Below, piece by piece: positions 1 through 12,300 of a stretch of DNA of 64,000 nucleotides (its first letter is position 1; every line of letters starts with the position of its first letter). The stretch is taken from positions 1,054,001 through 1,118,000 of the forward strand of contig NW_026570261.1 in assembly GCF_019649055.1 (NCBI RefSeq). Reading direction: 5' to 3'. Source of the DNA: Paramacrobiotus metropolitanus (lineage: Eukaryota > Tardigrada > Eutardigrada > Parachela > Macrobiotidae). The position numbers were made by a program, and so were the translations under genes. The notes beneath the pieces are model-generated. The model was not told the DNA's origin. It saw only the letters and a program-made list of their open reading frames with translations, and did no database searches.

Positions 1-90
1 AAAAAACCGTCACTATTAAGAAAACCCGTTAGTCAGAAGCTACACGTTGAAATTCATTCCATCTATAGTTTCGGTTACGTCGCTTCCGTT

Positions 91-2677
91 TCAGTCGGCG
101 TAATACCCTTTCAGCAGGTGCAAGGCAAATCGACTCAATGTTGACATGTCGAGTCCTCGCAGATCCACTGCATCCCACCATGCTGAACTGTGCTCGGGGC
201 GAAAACCGCTGAAGCTGCAACGTAATAAATATTGTGCCTCTTATTATTTTTACTGTTAGTAATCTAACTCACAGTTTACAGAAGGCGCGCATAGCGCTCC
301 ATTCATCCGGATAAGCCAGCTCTTCCCTCCAGCGCGCATGCAACGCGGTGACCTTTGCGCAGATGGCCTGCGAAACATCCGGGCAGTTATCGTTAACAGC
401 GGCTAAAAAACGCTGGCGCTGTTCAGCGGCGGCTTCCGTAGAACGAAAGTGCAGATACGGAATGCAGATGGCCGATTCCGATTGCTGATTACTGGCGCGA
501 AAGGTCATCCGTTTCAGCCACGCGCCGCCGTTGGCGATCAACGGGTGGAATAAAACGGTGTTGTCAGCTGGATGCGAAGCGTTGTAGTTAACCAGCACCA
601 ATTTACTACAGACGGTCCATAAATTGCAAACTGTGTTGTATTGATAACTGCTATCCTGATTATTACGCCGCAGACACAGGAACGCATTGATCGGCGGGCA
701 GTTGGGATCGCAGCCGTCCTTGACGATGATCATTCGCACATGAATGCTCTTTTGCTCCAGAATTCTGTTCAGCATCCATAGTTTGTTGGACAAGTATCGT
801 CTCCCCTGACCAACGGTCCTTCCCCTCCCGAACAACGCCACCGTTTGCGTTTCCTGACCAATCGCGCGGTCTAGCAGCGTGACGAACTCATATTGGTACA
901 GCGGGAGTCAATGTTGAATTCTCTATCAGTGGGTCCCTGAGCGCGGAGCAAGCGGAGGTCGAGGATGTGTTTTGGCTATTGGGAAACTCTTTCAAAAAAA
1001 GTGCCCACAACGCACACACACTGCAAGGATACAGTAAGTCCGTTTTAACGATCAGTTTACCGATGGGGCTTCGACAAACACCAGTGTGCCTTCAAAATTT
1101 CAAACTTGTTTCTAGTTGTTTGTTTATCTTTAGAAGTCTACCTGCAGCATTATGTACTGTAGCCGACTTACCGACTGGTTCGTAACTTTGTGACGATATC
1201 CATGGTCAGCAGAATACATGCCATAACGGGATGCGGATGATCAGTGATGCGAATTTCACTGCCATCTGCAAAATTTTTACCCACTATCCAAATGAGCGTA
1301 AACTAGCGACCAGTTTCCATCTCCGGACGTTCAATGTGTCGGATTTAAGAGACGTAATACCATGTCCGGCATGTCGGGTAACAAAAATTTTGATTTTCCG
1401 AAAGCTGTTGTTGGAATTAGTATGGTCTGACCTCACTTCACACTACACCAGTGTCCATCTGAATTTCAGTTTTCAAAGTTACCTAGTTTTTACCTTTTTG
1501 TGTAAACTGCTGTTATCGTTTTGGCGGACTGGCGATCATCCTGCTGTGTTGCCAGTGCCTGAGTGCCTGCCACCTATCATTTTGGTCGTTGTAAACTGTA
1601 CGGATTCGGATGTTGACATTTTGCGCATTGCGCACAAGCGACATTGCCACTCAGACCACGAACGCGGTATAACGTCTAGTTAAGGGGGTCAGTACTGACC
1701 TGTTACTGTTACCTGCATTAGATTAGTAATTGGATTACTGTTACTAGTACAATACCTGCATTAGATTAGTAATTTAGTGCGACACTCTTACCATGTTGAC
1801 ACGCGTCACTGGCACACTTGTCCGTCATCACAATAATATTGGCTTCTTGGGCGTCCTGTTCACTCAGGTAGTTTTGGCAAGCTTCTTTCAGGGCATTCGC
1901 GTCCCAAAACATACTGCACCCTTCCGCATTGCCATGCACTTCGGCGCAGATGAAGGTCACTGTGTCGATTCCCGCTCGTACAAACACACGACAACCGACT
2001 TTGAAGACGTATGGAGATGTCATTGTGTGCTCCCTGTCGACGCACACGAACATACAGGTGTCGGTGTTATTCTGGAACATATCAAAGTGACAACTGGCGC
2101 CACACGGATCGCCACTGCGCAGTGCTGGCCGGCATGAACGAGCCAGATACTTGGGCATGCGGTAAACTCCACGCATCCGATGTGCTGCCTCAAAGCGGAC
2201 TGCATGTTTCCGGTAAACGAACCCGCTGGTCCCCGCGAAAAAGCTTGGTTCTTCGTCCGCCGCCGGCAGTTTTGCGACAAAAGTGGACGCGTGTACGATG
2301 CAGTTAGCAGCCGGATCCGCGGAGTTCTGGTTATACGGGCGTACAGAGAAAAACATGCGGCACAGTTTATCAAAATTGACAGCTGGTCGAAAGATCAGTG
2401 GTCCATCATCCACGTCACGCAGCGCCACGTGCATGGAAGAGGCGTATGGGCGTCTAGCGGAATAGAAATGATGTGGCCAGAAATGTTTGGAAGGGATCCA
2501 CTCGGGGCTGACTTTGAGCGAGTCGAAGTCGATGAAAAACTGATCGCCACTTATATCCTGAACGCATCCCAGCCACCATTGGCCATTGTCGCGCTGCACG
2601 AGCACCGTGTTCCCGTAATTGATCTGTCGTGTATTATGCGAACGGATTTCTCGAAAGTAGCGTGGAGTTGCATTCAT
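91..2677 (-). pseudogene. Tudor/Agenet-like plus F-box family gene, copy 1 (one broken frame)
   Basis: I infer exons at 2677-1792, 1265-1172, 1020-273 and 214-91. Exon 1 (about 295 residues) opens with a Tudor/Agenet-like stretch (NYGNTVLVQRDNGQWWLG) followed by a Cys-rich region, and ends at a phase-1 GTAAGAG donor matching its paralog at 3892. The small exon 1265-1172 encodes an F-box start (LLTMDIVTKLRTS) and joins in phase to VCALW in the next exon. The 124-bp last exon (214-91) encodes AWWDAVDLRGLDMSTLSRFA and ends GYYAD-stop, matching the paralog's last exon. Exon 1020-273 is one base off the length its two phases require, and the frame changes near position 895, so the copy is a pseudogene or carries a sequence error. 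F-box proteins generally recruit substrates to SCF ubiquitin ligases; the Tudor-like label is by resemblance only. An exon expected between 1792 and 1265 was not found. Confidence 0.6.
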
Positions 2678-3400
2678 GACGTTTAAAAATTTGGATTACA
2701 AGTTACAATCAAGCTGCACTCTGACAGTTGCTCTACCGACTGAGTCGTGACTGGGAAGTAAACTAGCTCTACCTTCAACCGTATGAACCCTTAACCCGAC
2801 ACTAGCTCAGCCAGGTGAAGCCTGGGGGTTATCTGGCAGGATGCTGGTACTCTACTGGCTCATACGGATGGGATGGGCCCTTCATATATGGTCTGGGTCA
2901 GGGCTGATAGGGCGATAAGCTTATAAGATGGCATAATATGACAACGTGTTCATGCACAGTAATATGATGTCAGCGTAAAGTCAGGTGACCTAGTGGCCCA
3001 GTTAAGTGTCCTTAAGCGAAGTAAGTGTTGCCACTGGCGAACTGTAGAGCACTGTGCTGCTAGAACGAATGATGACTCGTCCCGGACGCTGGCACAGCTC
3101 CGATGTGATTTAAACTAGGTCAGAGCTAGTTGTAAAAAAGAATCGGGACTCTATAGCTCTGTTACTATTCGTATGGTTAATCTTTGGCCACTTGCTTCCC
3201 AAGCAAGTACCAAAGGCCGACTTTTATTCCACCACGCAGTTTAATTGCATAAAAATTTTCTTATGCAGTTTAGCCTGGTTTTGTTTTTATCTTTCTCTGT
3301 CTAAATCCGAAAATCGGTTGATGTGGAAACTGGATGCTCCACAACCCTCTAGCGGATTGTAGTCTGCGGTTCTGAATTCCTGCGTTTTGCAAATCATACT
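2678..3400. other. intergenic, shared upstream region of a divergent gene pair
   Basis: No convincing coding sequence is visible. The stretch separates two paralogous genes that start outward in opposite directions, so it should hold both promoters. I do not see a clear TATA or initiator element. Confidence 0.5.
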
Positions 3401-3589
3401 CAGTGGCGCGTCTAGGGGGGTGCCAGAGCAGCCATGGCCCCCGTAACCTGGACGTCAAAAAAATTCGCAAGAGGGGGGTACGTTGCGAAATTTTTTACGG
3501 TGGAGGTCGCCGAAAAATCGAGAGAATACTCCCCCCTTTGGTATGAGTTCTCTGGCTCCCCCTCTGAAACCCGCCTAGATTCGCCACTG
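3401..3589. mobile_element. short MITE-like element with terminal inverted repeats
   Basis: The left end reads CAGTGGCGCGTCTAGG. The reverse complement of the right end reads CAGTGGCGAATCTAGGCGGG. These form imperfect inverted termini around about 189 bp without coding potential. No exact target-site duplication abuts the ends (TCATACT occurs next to the left end and a few bases beyond the right end). The superfamily is unassigned; CAGTG termini would fit hAT. Confidence 0.55.
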
Positions 3590-4796
3590 ATTATTCATAC
3601 TCGTATCTTCCGCTCTGTAATCAATTACTGCAGTGCTTGGTAAGCACGTAAGTTTTAAAACGAGCTGGTTTCTGAAAGATTCTGCTGTATTTTCCAAGAT
3701 TTTATGAATTCTTCGTCTGTTCTAGCGCAATGTATGTTTTAGTTAAGAGAAATTTAAAATACAGTGTGCCGGTCTCACTGTACTATTACCATAATTTCAG
3801 TACGGCATTCAAACAAACACGGCCAATTCCGCAGTAAGGAACGCCGAATCTGCTACAACATTTGAATCGTTCCTATGCCCGCAACCTCGACATGCCCGCA
3901 ACAATACGCTACTATCGGGAGTTGCGCTCGAATTCGCGCGAGTTGAACTATGGGAACACGGTACTAGTACAGCGCGATAACGGCCAGTGGTGGCTGGGAT
4001 ACGTGCAGGATATTGACGGCGATCAGTTTCTGGTCGATTTTGATGCCAGCACCGTCGGTGTGCAGTGGATTCACTCTAAGCATCTGTGGCCGCATCGTAT
4101 CTTATCTTGGCTAAGTAATCTTGAACCATTGCTTGTGTTACACGCAGCGGTGCGAGACGAAGCCGGTGGACCGCTTGTTTTCCGACCTGTCACCTTCATT
4201 AAGGAACTGTACTGCATATTCTGCGCAGTCACCCTGGATCAACCAAACCATGAGAATTCACAAGAAGGTCGACTCGTGCCGGTGTGCCATCTCACCGCAC
4301 AGCTGCCGGCACCAAACGATGAGGGAAGTTTTTCGGGTGGACTCAGCGGTTTCATGTACAAGAAGCATGTTATCACGTTCGACAAGGCGCATTTGTTGCG
4401 CGATATGAACTGCATCTCCAAGTTTTTGATTCGCACTTGCCAACTGCAACTTGGCCCCAACGACCCGTGCAGTGCCAGCTGCCAGTGGAACAGGACGTCT
4501 CATACGGATGAATTTCGTTTCTGGTGCAAGGGACCTCACTGTTCCACGATTATTGACTATCATTTTAATGTCGGTTGTCGTGTGTTTGTACGAGCGGGAA
4601 TCGACACGGTAACTTTTATTTGCGCTGAAGTGCATAACGACGAAGCCGGACGCAGTATGTTTTGGGACGAAGTTACTCTGCGGGAAGTTTGCCATAGCTT
4701 TCTCGCCGAACAGCTACTAAGACACTCGGCACAAGCCGACCCGATTGTGGTCAATAACATGACACCGGTCCCTTTCCAACAAGGTAAGCGCGCTTG

Positions 4797-4907
4797 TCAT
4801 CGGCAGAAAGGTTTACGGGTTAACGGTTTACGGTCAAAGAAGCCGCAGAAACCTTCCTGCCGAACTTCATAAACCTTTCTGCCGGATCCGTAAACCTTTC
4901 TGCCGGC
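4797..4907. repeat. hairpin repeat inside an intron
   Basis: An 18-bp arm (CGGCAGAAAGGTTTACGG, from about 4799) recurs inverted as CCGTAAACCTTTCTGCCG near 4886-4905. Partial extra copies (AAACCTTTCTGCCGG) lie between. It sits just 3' of the exon 1 donor of the Tudor/F-box copy 2 gene. It could be a tiny foldback transposon remnant. Confidence 0.6.
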
Positions 4908-5404
4908 TACACGCGCTCACTGTTTGCGGTGTAATAAAAGCCGTAGACGGCGACACATTCGACTTCAGCAAAATTCGGTTTCCGCCGACAGCCTTCCGCT
5001 ATCGTCAAGCTCGGCTTTTATGTTTATTCTATCACAGTATCATGAGAGCTAGGTCCCGCTCGATGAGCTAATGTTGCTGGAGCGATCACTAACTGGATAT
5101 GTTGCAGAAAGAGGTGAAATGCCCATCTTCGGCCTTCCAATTTCGATCCTTGGCAACATTTTTTTTACAATGGATGTCAATACGGAGCTGCGCATGAGCC
5201 AGTGAGTTAGCTGCAGTCGTGGGCCAATTATGGCAGGCGGCCATTGGCAGCCAAATAAATAAAATCTTTTTATTGCTCGCAAATCAAGCGCAATCGTCAT
5301 TCACTCATAGAATACGCAAGTTGGGACAAGGCTTTTTTATAATCGCAGAAACCGAATTGGACATCGTAGACCTAATAAACATTTAACTTGAGTACGGGTC
5401 AAGA

Positions 5405-6180
5405 AACGCGAAACAGGAAACGCTAAGCGCTAGTCAATATAGACTAGTGAAACAGTAAAACATGAAACACTGAAAAATGAAGTAATATTCAGGAAACAAT
5501 GAAACATGAAACGTTTCGTGTTTCATGACTCGTTTGTAGGTTTCGAATTTTTGTGATTCAGTGTTTCATTGTTTCAGGTTCCCTTTCTTGTTTGGTTTCT
5601 TAGGTTTTTAGTTCGTGCTTCCTGTTTCGTGTTTCATCACTTAAATGTCTCGTTTTGCATGTTTCATGTTTCATTGTTTCAGCTTTCTGTTCTTGTTACT
5701 TGTTAGGTTTTCGCAGGTTCCTTCTCCATGCTTTTCGTTTCACGTTTCATGTTTCATAGACTTCGCCTTCATGCTTATGTCACTGAGTTATGTGTATTTC
5801 GTGTGTTTCATGCGTTTCATGCGTTTCATGTGTTTCATGCGTTTCATGCATTCGTGTATTTCGTGTGTTTCATGCGTTTCATGTGTTTCATGCGTTTCAT
5901 GCGTTTCATGCGTTTCATGCGTTTCATTTGTTTCATGTATTTCGTGTGTTTCATGTATTTCGTGTGTTTCATGCGTTTCATGCGTTTCATGCGTTTCATG
6001 TGTTTCATGCGTTTCATGCATTCCTGTGTTTCGTGTATTTCGTGTGTTTCATGCGTTTCATGTGTTTCATGCGTTTCATGCGTTTCATTTGTTTCATGTA
6101 TTTCGTTTCATGCGTTTCATGCGATTCATGTGTTTCATGCGTTTCATGCATTCCTGTGTTTCATGTAATTGTGTATTTTA
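5405..6180. repeat. 9-bp GTTTCATGC minisatellite with inverted flank
   Basis: From about 5790 to 6170 the DNA is dozens of copies of GTTTCATGC and one-base variants (GTTTCATGT, ATTTCGTGT). All three frames stay open because the unit length is a multiple of three. To the left (5405-5515) the complementary words GAAACATGAAAC dominate, and a near-palindrome sits at about 5501-5527. The repeat lies in the intron that splits the F-box between 5201 and 6479. The Cys/Phe/Met/Arg-rich ORFs it produces are not genes. Confidence 0.9.
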
Positions 6181-7472
6181 TTGTTTGATGTTTTAGGATG
6201 CTTAGGCAGTCTAAGTTTTCTGAGGTTAAAGGTTTCACCTTTGTGCCTAAGACGTCAAACTGATCATTGTCCCAACTCAAACATTCTCTCCATTCACTGG
6301 ACCAGCGCAAAACGTTTGCCCAGTAAATGTTTGCTGCGCAGTTTTTTAAATTCGTATATTTGTATATTTCTTTGCTATTTGTTTGTATATTTGTAATATT
6401 TTGTATATTTGTATATTCAAAGATTATCGTACAGATTGCTTGTGCGGACGGAGTAACTATGCTATCCGATAATTACAGGGTGTGCGCGTTGTGGAGGGCA
6501 GTCTCGCGCGACTACGTAAGGAATCACTACATCATCTTCACTATCCCTTGTCTGTTCGCAGCGGAAGACTGGGATGGCTCGATATATTTCAATCTGCACC
6601 CTGTCATCAGCTATATTCTGGCAGCGACAATGAAGCGAGCCGCTTCCCATGAAATACGCGCACTGGCGATAGTGGACGAATTAACACCGGATGACCGCAG
6701 AAGGTGTGACCCCGATGGGGCAAACTTTCAATGGATAGCGGCAGCGATTTTCGATGTTCTGGATAAGAACAGCATCCGCCTGCCACTGATTGTCGCCAAG
6801 AACAGCTACGAAAAGGCGTCCATGGGGAGTGACTCTATAATTCCTGCAGCTGGGACCAGGTCACCGGGATGGAGTGTTTGGAGGCAGCAGACTGTCGAGA
6901 TGGATGAAGATTTGTAAACAGTTGCTGCTCATCAACTTCACCGCCTCCAATGAGACCGGCGACAGGCCTTTGCTGCTCATGTCGCACTATGGAGGCGGGC
7001 CGAAATGGCCGGACGGCGAGAATAACTTTATGCGATCGCGGGACGACGAAAATGGACGACTGGGCGTGAGTTTTCCGCTGGTGCGTTTCCGCTGCACGGA
7101 CACCGCTGCCGAACAGTGTCAGCGCTTCTTTATTGCGGCCGATAACGAATTCCCGGCCGTTACGCAGCGGGCACTGGAAAAGATCACGGCGCTGCATGCG
7201 CGCTGGGTGCGGACGTTGGCCTATCCCGAAGAGTGGACGTGGATTCGCACTTTCTTACGGGTGTAAGTATTGCTAGCTGTGTCCTTGCACATGATACGTT
7301 GAAACACGGAAATGGTTTGATTAAATGCGGGTGTTTCATGTTGAACAGGCTCAACGGCGTTGGTCCCGATGACAGTCCGCTGCACTGGGATGACGTCGAC
7401 TTACGACAGCTTGATTTATCAGGGCTGAACAAAATAACCTTCGCCGCGCTCGACGCGTACTACAAAGACTGA

Positions 7473-7799
7473 AGCATACGCCTTTCGATTAACAGTATTA
7501 CTATAGTAGAAATGTGGATGTACGCTTCAGCGATATTGAATGTTACGGCAACTGTGGCTGCAGTTGCATTTGTTCATAATAGACATCATCCTTAAAGAAC
7601 GCGATTTCGTCTTACTGCTTGCTTTCCAGAACAGTATGAATTTGTTTTTATACGCGTGCACTCTCTTAATTGTCCTCAATCTGACCTTAATTTTAAGCGA
7701 TAAAGTTCTTCCTGATTTTCTGCATGAATTAAAGCATGGCATGCGAGTCATGCGAGCATTTCTGCATGGCATGCGAGTCTTTTGGCACATGGTGTGAAG
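7473..7799. other. intergenic, no gene seen
   Basis: The region lies downstream of the Tudor/F-box copy 2 stop. It contains a short direct repeat (GGCATGCGAGTC, twice near 7738-7780) and no recognisable coding sequence. Confidence 0.5.
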
Positions 7800-8036
7800 G
7801 CGCCATTGTTGTTTTTAAAGAAATCGGGAAAAGCTTGTTTGTTCGAACTGGCGAGTCCCGATCTACCTCTTTTTTTTGTTTCAGCGGCTAAGTTTAGAGA
7901 TTTGGCGTGGTATGCTCAGTTGGTTTTGGCGACCGTTTCCGCACGCTCCAACTGGGATAATTTTTTTATTTGATTAGTGAATATTGTTTTTGTGACGCTA
8001 TCCGCTATACTCAAGGTTAATAAAGATAATTAAAGC
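7800..8036 (+). mobile_element. degraded 3' end of an RLE-type LINE
   Basis: The translation SARSNWDNFFI with stop at about 7973, preceded by a degenerate KKSGKACLFE stretch, matches the C-terminus of the LINE fragment at 22061-23135 (which ends HVNWDKFFI). The short 3' tail ends near AATAAAGATAATTAAAG. Only the last 60 or so residues are recognisable, and the internal frame is eroded. Confidence 0.6.
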
Positions 8037-9381
8037 TGTACCAAACAGTGCCATGACTCGTCCCATCGATGCGTTAGCTTGGGAAGCTGTTTCTGGCGAC
8101 ATCGCAACAAAAATTCAAGTGAATTACTGCTCAGAAAATGCATACTTCTAAAGATAATGCATAAAGGCTGGACTGGAATTTTCAGGGAGATCAGCTAATA
8201 TATAATACTCTGTACATGCGCGACACGATTCGGCAGGGAAACAGAACGCTTTGCCGCCAACTTGTGGTGTCACCAGGGGTATTCACGGTATACCGGTATG
8301 CCGTATTCTGCGTTGGTACAGTAGACAGAAGATTTTGCTTCCGAGCGGTGTTTTTCTGTACATAACACCATAACTGAACCGCACTAATGTAATTTGTTGT
8401 CCAAATCAATAATGTTTGCGCGAGCTGAATGAGAATTATTTTTTACTATTGGTTGCACTATTTATTACTATTGGTTGCACTTTTTAACTACAGTATGCTG
8501 TTTTCATTCCAATCGAAAACACTCCGTCAGGAAGGGAAAAATGGTTAAATGGTTAAATGGTTGGGTGATCTGCTGATCGTACTCATTTGTTTCCAGTAAA
8601 AAATTTGATTAAAACTAAATAAATTTTTAATTATGAAAGATAATTCCAGTAAAAATTTGATTGAAATAATTATTACAGTTTTATCTGCGCCAGGATGCAT
8701 CAGAAACATGGCGTATTTAATGTATCAGTTTGAATGGATCGCAAAAAGGCGGAGAATATTCTTGACCTACCATATTATAACATTTTGCTGCAATATCCGC
8801 TCAACTTTTTATGATATCTGTCACAGTCACAAGCTTAACTACCACCTGAATACGTCGGGAAAATGGCAATTAACGCTCGGCAACACCGCCATAGCCGTTA
8901 TCTTCTCTTCCTGTTAATTCAAGTCGCAGTAGCCTAGTTTTGACTGGAAACACATTATTACCACACAAGCTTGTTATCAGCTGCGTACAGCGCAGTGCCA
9001 GTGATGACATCAACAAATCCATGTGTTACTGTTTGCGTGGCGCATCGTGCTTATCACCGTAATAAACAACTGCTCAGTGATCAACATGTCGCAGTGAGCG
9101 CCACGCAGACACCTGATAACGCGTCCGACATGGCGCAATCACTAGCTGCACCTAATTAAAGTGCATCATTGTGCGCCAGCTCTGAGCTCATACTTCCGGG
9201 ACAGCGTGAACATATTGTTGCGACGTGAATAACTACTTCTGTATATAAACAAGGCAAACGCCACAGGAAATATTCATATTCGCAACTAGTCTTGATATTT
9301 TTAAACTTTTGTATATTAGACAACTTGTTTTATGGTCATACAATTCTGCCTTTAAGTTGCTTTCACACTGCGTATGAAGAA
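8037..9381. other. intergenic, no gene seen
   Basis: This is AT-rich DNA with no ORF that resembles a known family. A short tandem duplication (ACTATTGGTTGCACT) lies near 8445-8485. The final 150 bp form the upstream region of the vWA/CUB/ZP gene; TATATAAAC at about 9242 is a possible TATA-type element. Confidence 0.45.
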
Positions 9382-12300
9382 ATGGGGCGCTACGCCTGTT
9401 TCCTGACGTTGTTGCTTGTCAGTTGTATGGGCATCGCTGTATTCTCACAAGAGGAAGGCCAAGAATTCCGTTATGCCGGCAGTGATGCCACGGTGTACGA
9501 GGAAGGCAACGGTGACGATGTGGTCCGTGCCGTTATGGAGAAACTGACCAGCGTCTGTAAGTGCTTCTTATCGCTGCCAGTGCGGTTTGAATTCTTAATA
9601 AAGCTTCTTATTTTTAGGCATCTTTAAAAAGGATAAACAAATGATACGGACCATCGCGCTAGCGGCGTCGAACGACGGGACCAAACCCGGAACATTCCGT
9701 CCAGGTTATCATGGTGGAATCTGGCAGGTGGGTTGTGGATAATTTCCGAACATTCAAGACCTCTCGAGTATTAAATTTTTGTGTTTTTTTTTTCCAGGTG
9801 GACGAAACAGTCTTTCAGTCCACGAAGGATTATTCCCTGAGTTATCTGTGGCGTCGCTTCAACAGCGCTTTCAACATCGACTGGCCCACGGTGCAGTGGC
9901 GCGATTTACGGAAGCCGTTGTATTCGGCGCTGGCGGCGCGTCTGGCTTTGGCCATGGTTGCTGATGAAAACAACAACGATATGTAAGAACCCACAACAGA
10001 TTGGTGGTATTCAGCCAATGATTTTAGAAAGTCAGAATTTTTGCCGATTATAGTGAGAATTCGCTGCCGTGGGATACGTACAGCCAAGCCAACATGTGGA
10101 TCCACGCGCTCGGTTTATCCGGTGACCTCGGCGCGTACCATCAGATGTACCAAAATGCTGTCCAACAGTTGCGCAATATTTCCCGTACGAGCGATCTTTT
10201 TCAGCCCCTGAGAACGAAATTTTGTTGTAAACTGACACTCGTTTTCTTATTTCCATATTATTATGAGCAGGTTGCAAATCCGTCGGTGCGGATATCGCTT
10301 TCGTTGTCGACGGATCCGGCAGTATCGGATCGGAAAACTTCCAGCACACCCTCAATTTTGTCAAAGAAGTGAGTTATCTCGGTGCTCAGCAATGGCACAA
10401 AATTAAAAAAGAATAATTAAACAGTATGTAAAAGGATAATAAAAGTTTAAGTAACATACATATTGCCACATTAATAATTATTCAGCTAAAAATATTTTTC
10501 ATACATGATAATATACGTATTACTCTAAAACCTAAATAGATATAATACCGTTGCCTTATTTCACAATATGGATAGACATTGTAAAGACACGCATAAAGGT
10601 CACTGAAGACAATCGAATTAAGAATTCGCCAAATTAATTCAGCATGAGCAGGACTACTTAAATTCCTAAGCTGAATACTGGAAATCGCACGCTACAGGTT
10701 ATTAGCCGACTGAACATCGGACCCCAAAGCAACCAGGTGGCTCTGGTCCAGTACTCTGACTATGCGCAGGCTGAATTTCATCTCAACACATATTCGACAA
10801 AAGAGCAGGTTGGTCCTTAGTAATTTCAAGTGGTACTAGAACAGGACGCCCACTCACTGGTTTGCCGTTGTAGGTCTTGCAGAAAATCTCATCGGGCATC
10901 TTTTATCAGGGCGGCGGAACTGCTACTGATTCCGCATTGCAGCAGTTGCACCAGAACGTCTTTACCGTCGCCAACGGTGCCCGTCCCCAAAAAGCCATAC
11001 CACAATTTGGTAAGGCGATAACCGAGTGTGTCTTCGTCGCTTCTGATTGGTAGATAATCGCGGTTTTTTTGTAGTTATAAATTTTTATTTATTTACGTAG
11101 TTATGTAATTGACTAATGGCGTCCTATGTTTACAGCGGTCCTTTTCACTGACGGCGCCGCCAATGATAACGTCGCGGCGCAAACGGAAGCCAGCCGGGTT
11201 CACAGCAAAAACATTACGCTGCTATCCGTCGGAATTGGCGGCTGGATTACCGAAACTGAATTAACTGGATACGCTTCAAATCCAAGTGCGACATTACTCA
11301 TCCGGCACATATTTTAGAAAATATAACGTCAACGCAAATAACCATTGCAGAATGCCAGAACACCTACCACCTTCAGGGATTTGCGGATATGGCGCAAACG
11401 TTTGCTTTCGAACTGGAACAGCGTAGCTGTGACGGTACGAGCATTAATACTGCTTAGAATGGCAAAGTACGGAGCAACAATTAAAAACCACCTTTTTCTG
11501 CGTAGGTCCTGGTTTCGTGGTCCCCTTGCCCGTAGACCCGCTAGTTCCGCCCACACCCATCACCATCGTTCTGCAGCCGGGTCAAGAACAGTACATCTGC
11601 TTCATAATCCCGGTTGTTAAAGGCGCGACCATCGTTCTCAACGGCACATCAGGGACCTTGCTCGCCTACATTTCCTTCTCCGTCACTAAGCCCAGTGCAG
11701 AGTTCTACGACCATAAGATGTCGGCGGCCGCTGGGCAAATCGTGAGTGCTTTTCAAAGAACCAGACATTCATTAGTCGCGAGCTCTTACGGACGTTCTGG
11801 GTGATAGGTAACCTTGTACCTGACTCCGGCGATTATCACGTCGTACGTTGGACCCCTCGTGCAAGACGCCCGTGTCTGTATCACTCTGGCGGTAGGCTCG
11901 AATGCCACTGCGACCGGGGAAACCCTGATCCATGAAGGCGCCGTGGACTGTGGTGCGGAAGAGCGCGACATGCGTGATAACGATGTCATGACCCTTACCA
12001 GCCCGGGTTTCAACAGCCTGACCAACCAGCCAGCCGGGTACCGCGGCGGCCTCAACTGCGTGTGGAAGATCAACACTCCGGCCTGGACGACCCTGGAGCT
12101 GACCGTCAACTACTTCAATCTCAACGAGAATTTCGACGAAGAGCCCGGCTGGAACTGCCACGAACAGGACAAACTGGTGGTGGAGACCCAGGGCGCGGTG
12201 CAGCCCGGCGGGTATCTGTGCGCCCAGCGACCCACTGGATGGAAGTTTCCGGTGACACGGGCGCTGAACACGACATTCATTACCTTCACGAGCCGGGTGG

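Larger units (their letters stand above)
3892..7472 (+). pseudogene. Tudor/Agenet-like plus F-box family gene, copy 2 (one broken frame)
   Basis: Exon 1 is 3892-4783. I use the ATG at 3892 because copy 1 starts at the same point of the alignment. It ends at a phase-1 GTAAGC donor. A candidate exon opens at 4941 (AVDGDTFDFSKIRFPPTAF). Exon 5053-5201 encodes the F-box start (LPISILGNIFFTMDVNTELR) and ends CA|GTGAGT. It joins in phase to 6479 (QVCALWRAVSRDY) across an intron filled by a minisatellite. Exon 6479-7263 ends GT|GTAAGT, and the last exon 7349-7472 encodes LHWDDVDLRQLDLSGLNKIT and ends AYYKD-stop. Exon 6479-7263 has a length incompatible with its phases, and the reading frame changes between about 6820 and 6850, so the gene is broken or the assembly carries an indel. 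The leucine-rich C-terminal part aligns with copy 1. A role as a ubiquitin-ligase adaptor is inferred from the F-box only. Confidence 0.62.

Noticed and set aside
1231-1683. 150-codon ORF on the plus strand
   Set aside because: It has no recognisable domain and overlaps, in antisense, an exon of copy 1 (1265-1172) that matches the paralog in sequence and phase.
1793-2686. Plus-strand ORFs opposite the Tudor/F-box copy 1 exon 1
   Set aside because: They are antisense shadows of a GC-rich coding exon whose minus-strand translation matches the paralog at 3892.
5645-6196. Long overlapping ORFs rich in Cys, Phe, Met and Arg, with repeated FMRF-like words (a possible neuropeptide precursor)
   Set aside because: They come from a 9-bp minisatellite that is open in every frame. 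There is no signal peptide and no dibasic Gly-Lys-Arg cleavage pattern, and the region sits inside an intron.
9361-9400. Alternative start at ATG 9374 for the vWA/CUB/ZP gene
   Set aside because: It is out of frame with the signal peptide and exon 2; the ATG at 9382 gives a proper signal sequence and phase.
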